DNA from: CAZPXZ01 sp965219495
GTDB taxonomy: Bacteria > Pseudomonadota > Alphaproteobacteria > Rhodobacterales > CAZPXZ01
DNA: 64,000 nt
Direction: 5' to 3'
NCBI GenBank assembly: GCA_965219495.1
Contig: OZ244777.1
Coordinates: 1,860,001 to 1,924,000 of the forward strand
A program made the position numbers and the translations under genes. Shown here one piece after another: positions 54,095-63,354 of this stretch. The notes beneath the pieces are model-generated. The model was not told where the DNA came from. It ran no database searches and saw only the letters and a program-made list of their open reading frames with translations. Positions within the stretch are counted from its first letter, which is position 1; each line of letters begins with the position of its first letter.

Positions 54095-55009
54095 ATGGCA
54101 CGCATTGTAAAGGTTGGAGGGGCTCAATTGGGGCCGATTCTTCGAAAAGATACGCGGGAAAAGACCGTCAAGCGCCTGCTCGCCCTGCTCCGCCAGGGCA
54201 GCGAGGCGGGCTGCGACCTGGTCGTTTTTCCAGAAGCCGCGCTCTGCAGTTTTTTCCCGCACTGGGAAATAGACGACGAAGCCGAACTGGATTCCTGTTT
54301 CGAAGCCGAGATGCCGGGACCGGCCACCCGGCCACTTTTCGAGGAAGCCCGCCGCCTTGGCGTCGGGTTCGTGCTGGGCTACACCGAACTCGCGCAATCC
54401 GGCGGGGAGAAGCGGTACTTCAATACCTCCGTCATGGTGGATCGGAGCGGACAGACGATCGGGAAGTTCCGCAAGGTCCACTTGCCCGGCACCGATCAGG
54501 CGCACCCGGAACATCCTTTTCAGAACCTGGAGAAACGCTACTTCTCGGTTGGCGATCTCGGCTTTCCGGTGTGGGATGCCTTCGGGGGACGTACGGGAAT
54601 GTTGATCTGCAATGACCGCCGCTGGCCGGAGGCGTTCCGAATGCTGTGCCTGCAAGGCGCGGAATTGATCGTTCTCGGTTACAACACGCCCCGTCACCTG
54701 CCGACGCTCCCGGAAGCGGATCACCTTGCCGAATGGCACAACACCCTGTGCCTGCAAGCTGGCGCCTATCAGAATGCAACCTGGGTCGTGGGCGTCGCCA
54801 AGGCCGGACTCGAGGAGAACTGCGACATGATCGGCGGCAGCGCGATCATTGCCCCTTCGGGCGAAATCGTAGCGCAGGCGTATTCCCTTGGCGATGAGTT
54901 GATCACGGCCGCATGCGACCTGGACTTCGCCCAGCGTTACAAGGCGCGGTGGAGTTTTGAACGCAATCGCCGACCGGAACTTTACGGGAAGATCGCCGGA
55001 CTCGAGTAG
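54095..55009 (+). CDS. N-carbamoyl-D-amino-acid amidohydrolase
   Basis: 304 aa, exactly the length of known D-carbamoylases. The nitrilase-superfamily triad is E in VVFPEAALCSFFPHW (~47), K in GKFRKVHLPG (~127) and C in LICNDRRWPEAF (~172); EMPGPATRPLFEEARRLGVG is typical of this enzyme. It removes the carbamoyl group to give the free D-amino acid, CO2 and ammonia. ATG 54095 is preceded by GAGGAAA. Frame-open sequence upstream to 53927 is antisense to the racemase and not used. Confidence 0.93.
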   Translation: MARIVKVGGAQLGPILRKDTREKTVKRLLALLRQGSEAGCDLVVFPEAALCSFFPHWEIDDEAELDSCFEAEMPGPATRPLFEEARRLGVGFVLGYTELAQSGGEKRYFNTSVMVDRSGQTIGKFRKVHLPGTDQAHPEHPFQNLEKRYFSVGDLGFPVWDAFGGRTGMLICNDRRWPEAFRMLCLQGAELIVLGYNTPRHLPTLPEADHLAEWHNTLCLQAGAYQNATWVVGVAKAGLEENCDMIGGSAIIAPSGEIVAQAYSLGDELITAACDLDFAQRYKARWSFERNRRPELYGKIAGLE

Positions 55010-55412
55010 GGAGCGGGCGACGGGCGCGCCCGCAAATATCCACTTGGCTGCGAGAACCTGCACTCATGCGGGGGCCGCAATTCCGTGGAGGAAGCCGGGC
55101 ACTCGCCAAGTCGGCCGGTCTTGAAGCGCAAGCGAAAGCTGCCCTGTGGCCCCATGAAAGGCCCTCTGCCGATCCGGTAAAAGTATGACATTCTCGCCAC
55201 GCAGAACGCGTGATCCCTCGACCGGCGCCAATCCGACACGTCGCTCCGGCGCAGGCGCACGGCCTGTCCCGAATTCGAACAGGCCCCTCGTGTGACGTCA
55301 ACGCCAGGAACCCGCCACGCTGCCCGGCGGCAGCTTCTGCCTCGCAAGGAAGATCGGGACCGAAGTCTTCTTCGGCAACATTGCACGGTTCGTCTTCGAA
55401 GTCTGACCCATT
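55010..55412. other. No recognised gene
   Basis: 403 bp between convergent carbamoylase and PanB-like genes. No protein or hairpin terminator was recognised. Confidence 0.35.
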
Positions 55413-56153
55413 TCATATCCGGGCCAGGAATTCCTCCGATTCCGAGTCCTCGATCCCGACAACATGTTCCGGCGCCGGATAGATGCCGGAGGCGACGTCG
55501 GCTTTGAACTCGGAAAACGCGGCGACGCGTTCGTCTTGCCGGCGTGCGTATTCGGACGCAATATCCCGATAGGTCTTGGCGTGGCGTGGCTTGTGAACGC
55601 GGGTATAACCAAGCACGTGCTCGGCGAAAAGGTACTGAGCATCGACATGGGGACCGGCGCCCATGCCGAGCATGATGAGGCTGGTGGGTTTCGAAATCTC
55701 GGCGGCGACGCGATCGGGCGCAACTTCCAACTCCGTCCCGAAAGCGCCAGTTTCTTCGAGCGCCTTGACATGGTTCCAGACTTCCACTGCCTGCCCCGCG
55801 GTCTTGCCGGCGGGCTTGAACCCGCCAGTCCGGGTGGCCTTGGATGGAATCAGCCCGACATGGAAAATCACCGGAATTCCCTCATCGGCGAGCGCGCGGA
55901 CCGTCGTCAGCGAAGCAGCGCAGTAGACGCAGGCGCCGCCGATCGACATCGCCTGATGGGCAGCGCGGAGGTAGTCCTCCGTGGTTGCCAGCTCCCCGTA
56001 GAGCGGGCCGACCTGGACGAAGCAATCGCCGGCGGCAGCACGCATTTCCCGCGTCCAAACCGGCGTGATAATCGAGAGCATGTCAATGTCGGCGGTGGCC
56101 GCGGACCGCGCCTCTTCGGAGAATTCGACATAGAGCATGGAAAGTCGGCGCAC
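55413..56153 (-). CDS. PanB-like (ketopantoate hydroxymethyltransferase family) protein with displaced start
   Basis: 246 aa from GTG 56153. Matches to the PEP-mutase-fold KPHMT family are GIPVIFHVGLIPSKATRTGG, then LEETGAFGTELEVAP, IMLGMGAGPHVDAQYLFA and VLGYTRVHKP. The conserved N-terminus (S-R-P-T-V-A-D-I-R-A-L-K-G) is encoded in frame just upstream, 56154-56198, but between it and the TAA further upstream there is no ATG, GTG or TTG. Several metal and substrate residues of true PanB (the D-S-L-G-M region) are not visible. It is thus either a start-mutated gene or a diverged relative acting on another oxo-acid. Confidence 0.7.
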   Translation of the reverse strand: MRRLSMLYVEFSEEARSAATADIDMLSIITPVWTREMRAAAGDCFVQVGPLYGELATTEDYLRAAHQAMSIGGACVYCAASLTTVRALADEGIPVIFHVGLIPSKATRTGGFKPAGKTAGQAVEVWNHVKALEETGAFGTELEVAPDRVAAEISKPTSLIMLGMGAGPHVDAQYLFAEHVLGYTRVHKPRHAKTYRDIASEYARRQDERVAAFSEFKADVASGIYPAPEHVVGIEDSESEEFLARI

Positions 56154-56169
56154 TCCCTTGAGGGCGCGG

Positions 56170-56606
56170 ATATCGGCAACGGTTGGTCGTGATACTTCGT
56201 TTTAATCCCTGTTCCTGCGAGGGGCTCCACCCGGAAACCCCGTGCAGACTTTGGCCCCGATGGCGACGCTAGTCTTCGTCAGGACTTCCTACACCCTATC
56301 TGCACGGATATGCGCCACCTTCCTCCCGCGTCCGGCAGGCCGAATGATCGTCGCGGAACCGCGCGTGCTCGGCCTTCCCTCTGCGGGTATTGAACTGGCC
56401 ATTCTGCCAGGAGCATTCGATGACGTGATCCATGACAAACCCACTGGCGAGATTCACGGCCTCATGGGTGCGGAGAACATTCATGCATCAGAATTTGTCC
56501 TCGGGAAACGATCGATGGCGTAGGCCTGCCCGTCGCGATCAATCAGGATCACATCTTCCTCCTGGATGTCGTCCACCACGCAAGCGTCAATTCAGCCGGT
56601 CCCGAT
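56170..56606 (-). other. Possible decayed class II aldolase remnant, otherwise unassigned
   Basis: On the minus strand VVDDIQEEDVILIDRDGQAY with AIDRFPRTNSDA resembles the segment of class II aldolase/adducin proteins before their zinc-binding HxH, and later VMDHVIE could be the HxH region in a different frame. Stops and frame changes break it. Assignment is weak. Confidence 0.25.
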
Positions 56607-57569
56607 TCAAATATCCTGCAGTCTGTAGTCGCTGGCTTCGGCCGGCAACACGCCCCGCAACAGATTCACTGACTTTTCCAGCCCTTCCAGCGAGTTGAGC
56701 AGTACGTCCTCGTGCTCAACCGACAGCCAACCGTCATAGCCCTCCATCCGGAGGCGATAGCAGAACTGCCGCCACCATTCCTCGCCATGGCCAAAGCCGA
56801 GCGTGATGTACGACCAGCTTCGTGCGGAAACATCCAGCAGCGAGCCGTTTTCCAGCAGCGACGTCGTTGCCTGAACCGGGGCATTCAGCGCCGTGTCCTT
56901 GGCGTGGACATGATGGACTGCTTCGCCAAGGTCCTTGGCGGCGATCAGCGGGTCAGCGCCCATCCAGAAAAGATGACTGGGATCGAGATTGGCGCCGATC
57001 ATTGGACCAATGGCGGCGCGGAGTTTCAGAAGCGACGGAACATTATAGACGAACTGATTGCCATGAAGCTCCAGCGCAAAGCGTTCTACGCCACATTCCC
57101 GCCCGAGATCCGCGAGCTCCCGCCAGGCGGGGAGCAGAACCTCGTTCCATTGATAGGCGAGGATAGCCTGGGTTTCCGGCGGCCAGGAGGAAACGATCCA
57201 ATTGGGGGTTCTGTCACCGGGCGCGCCGGCGGGCAGGCCGGACATGCAACAGACAGTCGCTATGCCCATCTCGCCAGCGATGCGCATTGTATCTCGCAGG
57301 CAGTCCATTTGCTCGGCGCCGTGGGTCGGATGAAGCTGGTTGCCGTTGGCGTTCAGCGCAATGATTTCCAGCCCGCGGGTTTCGAATGCATTGCGGAAGG
57401 TGGCGCGGGCCTTGGCGCTTTCCTTCATGCGGGAGAGATCAAAATGCGGGGCAGTGGACCAGCCGCCGGTGTTGATTTCGACGCCGGAAACGCCGAGGCG
57501 CACGGCCTGATCCAGCATCTCCTCAAAACCAAGGTTGCCGAGACTGTCGGACACGAAGCCGAGTTTCAT
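56607..57569 (-). CDS. Sugar phosphate isomerase/epimerase-like TIM barrel protein
   Basis: 320 aa. AP-endonuclease-2-fold motifs: FALELHGNQFVYN (metal E/H), GANLDPSHLFW, VHHVHAKDTAL and WLSVEHEDVLL, the metal-ligand series of xylose-isomerase-like proteins. It probably isomerises or epimerises a sugar or cyclitol derivative. It stands alone on the minus strand; no ABC or dehydrogenase partner is adjacent. Confidence 0.85.
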   Translation of the reverse strand: MKLGFVSDSLGNLGFEEMLDQAVRLGVSGVEINTGGWSTAPHFDLSRMKESAKARATFRNAFETRGLEIIALNANGNQLHPTHGAEQMDCLRDTMRIAGEMGIATVCCMSGLPAGAPGDRTPNWIVSSWPPETQAILAYQWNEVLLPAWRELADLGRECGVERFALELHGNQFVYNVPSLLKLRAAIGPMIGANLDPSHLFWMGADPLIAAKDLGEAVHHVHAKDTALNAPVQATTSLLENGSLLDVSARSWSYITLGFGHGEEWWRQFCYRLRMEGYDGWLSVEHEDVLLNSLEGLEKSVNLLRGVLPAEASDYRLQDI

Positions 57570-58005
57570 CGATCCCTACTCCCAATGCTCGCGCGACCGA
57601 TCTTTAGCGAATTATAGGCACCCTCGGTCCAAATCCATTCCTCGCGACCGTACGAGCCATTGCCCGAATGATCCTCTTGCATAAATGTGGCTCTCGGACC
57701 CGGGCCAAACCCCCTTACCGGCGTTCCGCGGCATCGTAGTTGTCGCACAGGTGGGCAAGCTCTCGCAATATCCATCAACTGCGTATGATTTGTCCGAATA
57801 GTGCATGGACGTGTGTGGATTGAAATTCAAGACTTTCCAGCCAGACTCTGACAGGAACAATTGTCCCTGGGCCGACTGTACGGTCTCACTGGGCGCACTT
57901 GGCTCATCGAATTCATTGCCGCCGAGGTAGGATGCATTCCAAACTTCGTCCACCGAAAACAAATACTATTCTCATTTCATCGACTCCAATAGGGAGGGCT
58001 CGGCG
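57570..58005. other. Intergenic, unassigned
   Basis: Divergent region. A 116-codon minus-strand frame (57612-57962, MFSVDEVWNASYLGG) is the only sizeable one and has no family I recognise; it may be a truncated gene start. Confidence 0.3.
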
Positions 58006-59331
58006 TTGCGTCTGATTCGTCTACTCAAGAAGGACTTCGCGATGGAGATCTCCACCTGGGTGGACCAGCAGTTGATATCCGCCGAGCAAGCCCGGTCGAT
58101 CTGCAAACTTTACGGCGTCGAGTTCGATGAATTGGGAAGACGTTCCACCGCTTACCGCATTCTGGTCATTCTGGGTTTCCTGTTTGTCGGGCTTGCCCTG
58201 ATCACGTTGATCGGCGCGAACTGGGAAACGATTCCACGCGGGGTGCGAATGGCCGGTTTGCTCGCCCTGACCGCCGGAACGCATGGCCTTGCGACCTGGC
58301 ATTATGGTTCCGCCAGAACATCGCTTGCTGTCGGGCTATTCATGCTTGGCAATTTGTTCTACGGCGCATCGATAATCCTGATCGCCCAGATCTATCATCT
58401 TGGTGAGCACATTCCAGATGGCGTGTTCTGGTGGGCGCTCGGCAGTCTGCCATTCGCAGTCTTGCTCCATAGCGCCGTACTCATGCTCTTCACCGGACTG
58501 CTCGCGTTGCTCTGGTATTATCTGGAATTCAGCACAGGATTCCTGACCCCCGTTTTCTTGTTGACGGCGTTTCCGCTGTTCATCGCCGCGGAACTGTACG
58601 TGTTGACGAAATCCCGAACGAACACACCACTGTTCTTGATCTTTGTGATCAGCCTTGGCCTGTGGTTTGAGATCCTGCTTTCCATGATCTGGATGGATAG
58701 CCGAGGACGACTGGAATTCTTTGCAGAGCACGTCTTCGTCAGCGTCGCGTTGTTCATTCTGGCCTATTCGGTCAGCCGCTGGCTGCACCTGAGGGAGGGC
58801 GCCAAAGAGAAAGACTACGGTGCGGTGTTGTCGCTCTGGACGCTGCGTTTCGCATTGCTTGGACTGCTGGCACTGAGCTTCGAGTATCCCTGGACCCAAT
58901 TGATCGAAGCCGAATGGAACAACCAGCTCTCAATGTGGTTCGTCGTGACCGGATTGGCGGCAACCGCGCTCTGGATTGGCTGGAAGACCGCAAAGTTGCC
59001 AGTTGTTCTCTCGCTGACCATCCTCTCTGGCTGCACCATGATCGCGGTAATTGTGGCGGACGTCGAAGTTCACGCGGTCTACTTGCAGGTACTCGCGAAC
59101 ATCGCCCTCATCACAGCGGGAATCGGATTGATCGTTCGGGGCACGGTCGGTGGAGTTTCCCATTATTTCTTTCTGGGAGTCGCCGTCATTTTGCTGACTG
59201 CGTTCGTGCGTTACGTGGACCTGATCGGTGACTACGTCAATAGCGCAATCCTGTTCATGGGACTTGCCGCACTGCTGCTCGGGGCAGCACGGTATTGGAA
59301 GGTCCGTCAGAGCAAGGAGGCCAGAGGATGA
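58006..59331 (+). CDS. DUF2157 membrane protein
   Basis: 441 aa from TTG 58006, with GGGAGGG 7-13 bp upstream. The cytoplasmic N-terminus (WVDQQLISAEQARSICKLYG) is the conserved DUF2157 start. It is followed by roughly twelve hydrophobic segments, including LGFLFVGLALITLIGANWET. Function unknown. ATGA overlap with the GDYXXLXY gene, the usual partner, suggests the two membrane proteins work together. Confidence 0.88.
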   Translation: MRLIRLLKKDFAMEISTWVDQQLISAEQARSICKLYGVEFDELGRRSTAYRILVILGFLFVGLALITLIGANWETIPRGVRMAGLLALTAGTHGLATWHYGSARTSLAVGLFMLGNLFYGASIILIAQIYHLGEHIPDGVFWWALGSLPFAVLLHSAVLMLFTGLLALLWYYLEFSTGFLTPVFLLTAFPLFIAAELYVLTKSRTNTPLFLIFVISLGLWFEILLSMIWMDSRGRLEFFAEHVFVSVALFILAYSVSRWLHLREGAKEKDYGAVLSLWTLRFALLGLLALSFEYPWTQLIEAEWNNQLSMWFVVTGLAATALWIGWKTAKLPVVLSLTILSGCTMIAVIVADVEVHAVYLQVLANIALITAGIGLIVRGTVGGVSHYFFLGVAVILLTAFVRYVDLIGDYVNSAILFMGLAALLLGAARYWKVRQSKEARG

Positions 59332-59846
59332 CCCGCACACCGATCGTAGTTCCTTTGGGCATTGCAATTGCATTTCAGCTTCTCGTGCTGACCGGCATGG
59401 TCGCCAAGGCGGCTATCCCCTTGTGGGTCGGCACGGAAATTCAAGTCAAGACGGAGCCCGTCGATCCTCGTTCCATGTTTCGGGGCAACTACGCGCGGTT
59501 GCGTTATGAATTTGGAACGCTTCCGGAAGATGCGCTGGAGGAAGAGCATAGTTTGCGCATGGGTGAGTTTGTGTATGTCAGCCTTCAGCGGGGCGAAGAA
59601 GGTCAGTACGAGTTCGCGGCAGCATCCACTACGCGGCCAACGGATGGCATTTTCCTGCGTGGCCGTCTCCAGAACAATTTTCCCCCTTATTTTGTCAAGT
59701 ACGGGATCGAAGCGTTCTTTGCACCCGAAGAAAAGGCGCAGCAATTGGAAAGGAATCTCCGCGAAGGAGGAACCGCGATCTTGATGGTTACCGGCAGCGG
59801 CCAGGCCGCGCTCCAGGATGTCATTTCTGGCCCGAACACGGAATAA
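59328..59846 (+). CDS. GDYXXLXY-domain membrane-anchored protein
   Basis: 172 aa from ATG 59328. One N-terminal membrane anchor (AIAFQLLVLTGMVAKAAIPL) precedes the domain signature PRSMFRGNYARLRYEFG, here GNYARLRY against GDYxxLxY, and a C-terminal EEGGTAILMVTGSGQ-like segment. Normal length. Function unknown; pairs with DUF2157 in many bacteria. Confidence 0.88.
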   Translation: MTRTPIVVPLGIAIAFQLLVLTGMVAKAAIPLWVGTEIQVKTEPVDPRSMFRGNYARLRYEFGTLPEDALEEEHSLRMGEFVYVSLQRGEEGQYEFAAASTTRPTDGIFLRGRLQNNFPPYFVKYGIEAFFAPEEKAQQLERNLREGGTAILMVTGSGQAALQDVISGPNTE

Positions 59847-60729
59847 CTCATTGACAATTAGAATTGAAGAGCAATTTCCCGGGGTGCCTTCTTTCGCGCG
59901 AGGCCCGGGACAGGCCGCGTGCGACGAGGCGCTGCGCAGGCGCACCCCATCGGGGCGATGCTGGCTTCCGGTTGCCCGATAGGCACCCATCCGTCCGAAA
60001 GCATCTCGGGGTGGGCGCCCTCGCCGATTAGCAGAGGATGGGATTCCAGTGTCTTCGGCAATGCTCCGAGTGCGGGGCCACGCTACCATCGCGATGCGGC
60101 GCCCGCACGCAATGTCAAGCGTGAATCCAACCCCCTGGTGAGGGAAGGCGGACTGCCGCCAGACTTTGCAGAACCCGGAGCACGGCGCCGAGACGTTCGT
60201 AAGAGTTGGACAGACAGGGAGCCAAGGACGGAATTCACAACGAATGCGGTGCACATGTCTTCCGCAACAGAGCGTGCGCGCGAAGCAATATTGGCCGCGT
60301 GAAGAGGGGGTTGGTTCCAAGAATGGCGCTCTCGAATCAGACCCGAAGGCCCCGCCACACACTCATGGGAATTGCATTTGTTCCCCTGCACACGGGGTAG
60401 AATTCCCGTGAAAAAAAATCCACGGCACCTCGCATGACCGCAGCATGATGGGAACCCGACATTTTGATCGCCCTCACGAAAAGAAGAGTGTTCGCAGCGT
60501 TTGGCGTCCTCGAAACTGAATCTGCTCATTTGGCCTGTGGACAGAATCCAATTGTTCACGATCGCCGGATTTGATGCGTGACGCATAATGCGGTATTGCC
60601 ATTGATCTGGTGTGAATTCTTGGGTTGCCGCACGGGTCGGAAACTTTTCTTCGTTGATTACTTGTGTGTCTGATGCGTGATGCGATTTGTTGCACCATCC
60701 CTCGCTCCCGGTTCTTGGGTGAACAAACC
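59847..60729. other. Long unassigned stretch
   Basis: About 880 bp without a recognisable gene. Several frames are open because of GC skew, but none has family motifs or a good ribosome site. It may be decayed accessory DNA preceding the antitoxin. Confidence 0.35.
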
Positions 60730-60981
60730 ATGCGGGCGACACTGAACATCGATAACGACCTGTTGATCGCAATTGACGAACTGGCAAGCCGGAATTCTAA
60801 ATCCGCCGACGCGATTGTGTCCGGCTTGCTCCGGCAGTCGCTTCGGCAAGGCGGACTGAACCGCCCGAAAATGCAGGAAGATGCGTCGGCCGCAGCATTC
60901 GGATTTCGTCCGCTTCCCGAGCGTGGCGGAGTTGTCACCAAGAAACTGATCGACCGACCGGGCGAGAACACGATAGACTGA
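60730..60981 (+). CDS. VapB-type antitoxin, orphan
   Basis: 83 aa from ATG 60730 (MRATLNIDNDLLIAIDELAS). The ribbon-helix-helix-like N-terminus is followed by KSADAIVSGLLRQSL and the typical tail GFRPLPERGGVVTKKLIDR. Such antitoxins bind their own promoter and neutralise a VapC ribonuclease encoded immediately after. Here the following 430 bp contain no PIN domain, so the toxin has been lost. The VapC scar at 42563 is too far away to be its partner. Confidence 0.8.
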   Translation: MRATLNIDNDLLIAIDELASRNSKSADAIVSGLLRQSLRQGGLNRPKMQEDASAAAFGFRPLPERGGVVTKKLIDRPGENTID

Positions 60982-61411
60982 TTTGAGCGTCACTGGATGC
61001 CCAGCAGTTGCATCACGAGATTGCGGAAAGTTGGTAAAGGGAATACATCCAATTCCGCTCGGCGACTTCTCCCATCACCCAGAACGGCTGTTTGAGGTTC
61101 CTGTCGCAACCCGCGTACCCGAACCACCTGCCCGCTTCTGCCGGCGCAAATCGATTACCTGGGGCACCCGCTTGTGAACGTTGCCAGTTTTGACCCGTCG
61201 CGGCGAGTCTTCCCGGGACAGGCGGGGTCAACCCTTTGTGACGATCTTTCCGTAATGGGAACACGCCTGTATGGGTTGCGGAGTTGCAAATTACCCAATG
61301 CCAGAGTCAGTGACTGGAGGGTAGAACTAGCAGACACCCGTTCGACGCGGTAGAAAGACTGCAATTCAGATGAGTTGCAGTTGCAACAAATCCAACGAAA
61401 GGAGGTACAGT
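60982..61411. other. No recognised gene
   Basis: Upstream of the THI5-type binding protein. No PIN domain and no thiamine-riboswitch core were found. Confidence 0.35.
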
Positions 61412-62419
61412 ATGTTCAGAACACTGGCGATAGCCCTAGTCCTGGCGATTGCCTGGGGCTCGCACGCACTCGCGCAGATGGAGGTCACGTTCGCGCTCGA
61501 CTGGAAATTCGAGGGACCGAGCGCCGCCTATTTTGCCGCCATCGACAACGGCCATTTTGCAGCGGAGGGTCTGGAGGTGGAAATCTCCGCAGGACAGGGG
61601 TCGCTTGATGCAATCCCAAAGGTCGCGACCGGTGCGTACCCAGTCGGTTTTGCCGACATCAACAGCCTGATCAAATTCCTGGACCAGAACCCCGGAGCGC
61701 CGGTCATCGCCGTCATGATGATTTACGACAAGCCGCCCTTCGCGGTTGTCGGGCGCGTTTCGCAAGGCGTAAGTTCGCCAAAGGATCTGGAGGGCCGCAT
61801 TCTGGGAGCGCCGCCACCGGACGGCGCGTGGGCGCAATTTCCTGCTTTCGCTTCCGCCAACGACCTTGACGTCTCGAAGATCACCGTTGAGCCCGTCGGC
61901 TTTCCCACCCGGGAACCCATGCTCGCGGAACGTAAGGTGGACGCCATCACCGGTTTCTCGTTTTCGAGCTTCCTGAACCTCGTGCGACTCGGAATCCCCG
62001 AGGAAGACATTTCGGTCATTCTGATGGCGGACCATGGCCTTGATCTCTATGGCAATACCATCATCGTCAATACCGACTTTGCTGCTGCGAATCCCGAGGC
62101 GGTCACCGGCTTCATCCGCGCCGTCGCGAAGGGGTGGAATGACGTGATTGCCGATCCTGCCGCAGGCGCGGCCATGGTGGCCAAGCGAAATCCGGCCTCG
62201 GACGTTGCGCTTGAGACACGCCGGCTGCAACTCTCCATCGACGCAAACGTTGTTACCGACTACACGCGCGCGAACGGCATCGGCGGCATCGACCCGACGC
62301 AGTTCGCGAATTCACTCGCGCAGCTTGCCGAAAACTATGAGTTTAAGAATGAGCCGGACGCCAGTCTTTACTTCACGGATGCGTATCTGCCGACTGATGG
62401 CAGCTTGATGTTGAAGTGA
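61412..62419 (+). CDS. ABC substrate-binding protein, NMT1/THI5-like
   Basis: 335 aa from ATG 61412, with GGAGG at ideal spacing. Sec signal peptide TLAIALVLAIAWGSHALAQ. The mature part has VTFALDWKFEGPSAAYFAAI, DNGHFAAEGLEVEISAGQGS and GAYPVGFADINSL, the pattern of SsuA/ThiY-type binders for sulfonates, pyrimidines or similar ligands. The cognate ATPase and permease follow. Confidence 0.9.
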   Translation: MFRTLAIALVLAIAWGSHALAQMEVTFALDWKFEGPSAAYFAAIDNGHFAAEGLEVEISAGQGSLDAIPKVATGAYPVGFADINSLIKFLDQNPGAPVIAVMMIYDKPPFAVVGRVSQGVSSPKDLEGRILGAPPPDGAWAQFPAFASANDLDVSKITVEPVGFPTREPMLAERKVDAITGFSFSSFLNLVRLGIPEEDISVILMADHGLDLYGNTIIVNTDFAAANPEAVTGFIRAVAKGWNDVIADPAAGAAMVAKRNPASDVALETRRLQLSIDANVVTDYTRANGIGGIDPTQFANSLAQLAENYEFKNEPDASLYFTDAYLPTDGSLMLK

Positions 62420-62426
62420 ATGCATG

Positions 62427-62452
62427 CTGCCGGCGGCGCCGGCCGCCGGCAG
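62427..62452 (+). other. Strong intergenic hairpin inside the ABC operon
   Basis: CTGCCGGCGG and CCGCCGGCAG form a perfect 10-bp stem around a 6-nt loop, 8 bp after the binding-protein stop and before the ATPase gene. There is no T-run. Such hairpins often stabilise the binding-protein mRNA or damp transcription downstream. Confidence 0.6.
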
Positions 62453-62538
62453 CGCCGAGCCACGGCGCAAGTCGACCCTCCCCGAAACCGGTGCTGATCT
62501 CTCCTGCGCAGCACTCGTGAAATACGCAAGTGCGGCGC

Positions 62539-63354
62539 ATGAATTTTTCCCCGCATATCGAGATCTCGGAAGTTACCCACGCCTACCGGATGGCCGAGGG
62601 ACCTCCCCTTCCGGTTCTGAAAAGGTTGAGCATTTCCTGCGCCAAGGAGACGTTCACGGCAGTCGTGGGACCGTCCGGTTGCGGCAAATCGACTCTGGCC
62701 CGGTTGGTTGCAGGACTGATGATTCCGGACAGCGGGAAAGTGTTCCTGAATGGCGAACAGGTAAAATCACCGCGATCCTCTGTGGGCATGGCCTTTCAGA
62801 ACCCCGTGCTGCTGGAATGGCGATCGATTCTCAAGAATACGATTCTCCCCTTGGAGATCGTCCCGAACAAGCTGACAAACCGGGAGCGTGAGGACCGCGC
62901 GCTATCACTTCTCTCGCTCGTCGGCCTCGAAGGCTTTGAAGGTAAACGGCCCTCGGAACTTTCCGGAGGCATGCGCCAGCGCGCCTCACTTTGCCGTGCG
63001 CTCGCTCACCGGCCGGAAATCCTGATTCTCGATGAACCGTTTGGCGCGCTCGACGCGTTTACCCGGGAAGACCTTTGGCAGACCATGCACGCGTTACGGG
63101 AAGAGGAGGCCTTCACATGCCTCTTCATTACGCATGATCTACGCGAGGCGCTATTTCTTGCCGACCAGATCATTGTGCTGTCCGACCGCCCTGCAACCGC
63201 GCAGTACACGATGGATGTTTCCCTGGGTCCAAATCGGAGTCTCAATGATCTCTATACGCCGGAGTCCACCGGGATGCTCGCGGAACTTCGCCATCAGATC
63301 GAGATTGCGCAGGGCCATATCGATTCAAGAGCAGAACCGGAGACCGAGTCGTGA
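62539..63354 (+). CDS. ABC ATPase, SsuB/TauB/ThiZ type
   Basis: 271 aa from ATG 62539 (a GTG lies 9 bp upstream at 62530). Walker A GPSGCGKS, Q-loop MAFQNPVLLEWRSI, signature LSGGMRQRASLCRAL, Walker B ILILDEPFGALDA and switch ITHDLREALFLAD. The sequence matches nitrate/sulfonate/taurine-type importers. GTGA overlap with the permease. Confidence 0.92.
   Translation: MNFSPHIEISEVTHAYRMAEGPPLPVLKRLSISCAKETFTAVVGPSGCGKSTLARLVAGLMIPDSGKVFLNGEQVKSPRSSVGMAFQNPVLLEWRSILKNTILPLEIVPNKLTNREREDRALSLLSLVGLEGFEGKRPSELSGGMRQRASLCRALAHRPEILILDEPFGALDAFTREDLWQTMHALREEEAFTCLFITHDLREALFLADQIIVLSDRPATAQYTMDVSLGPNRSLNDLYTPESTGMLAELRHQIEIAQGHIDSRAEPETES

Noticed and set aside
59847..60729. Several 60-230-codon open frames as genes
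   Set aside because: They overlap each other on both strands, lack ribosome sites and family motifs, and are expected by chance in GC-rich DNA.
60982..61177. VapC toxin gene directly after the VapB-type antitoxin
   Set aside because: A 64-codon frame exists, but it has no PIN acidic residues and no resemblance to the family.
61270..61411. Thiamine (TPP) riboswitch before the THI5-like binding protein
   Set aside because: Neither the CUGAGA core nor the matching second conserved segment is present, and the ligand of this family is often not thiamine-related.
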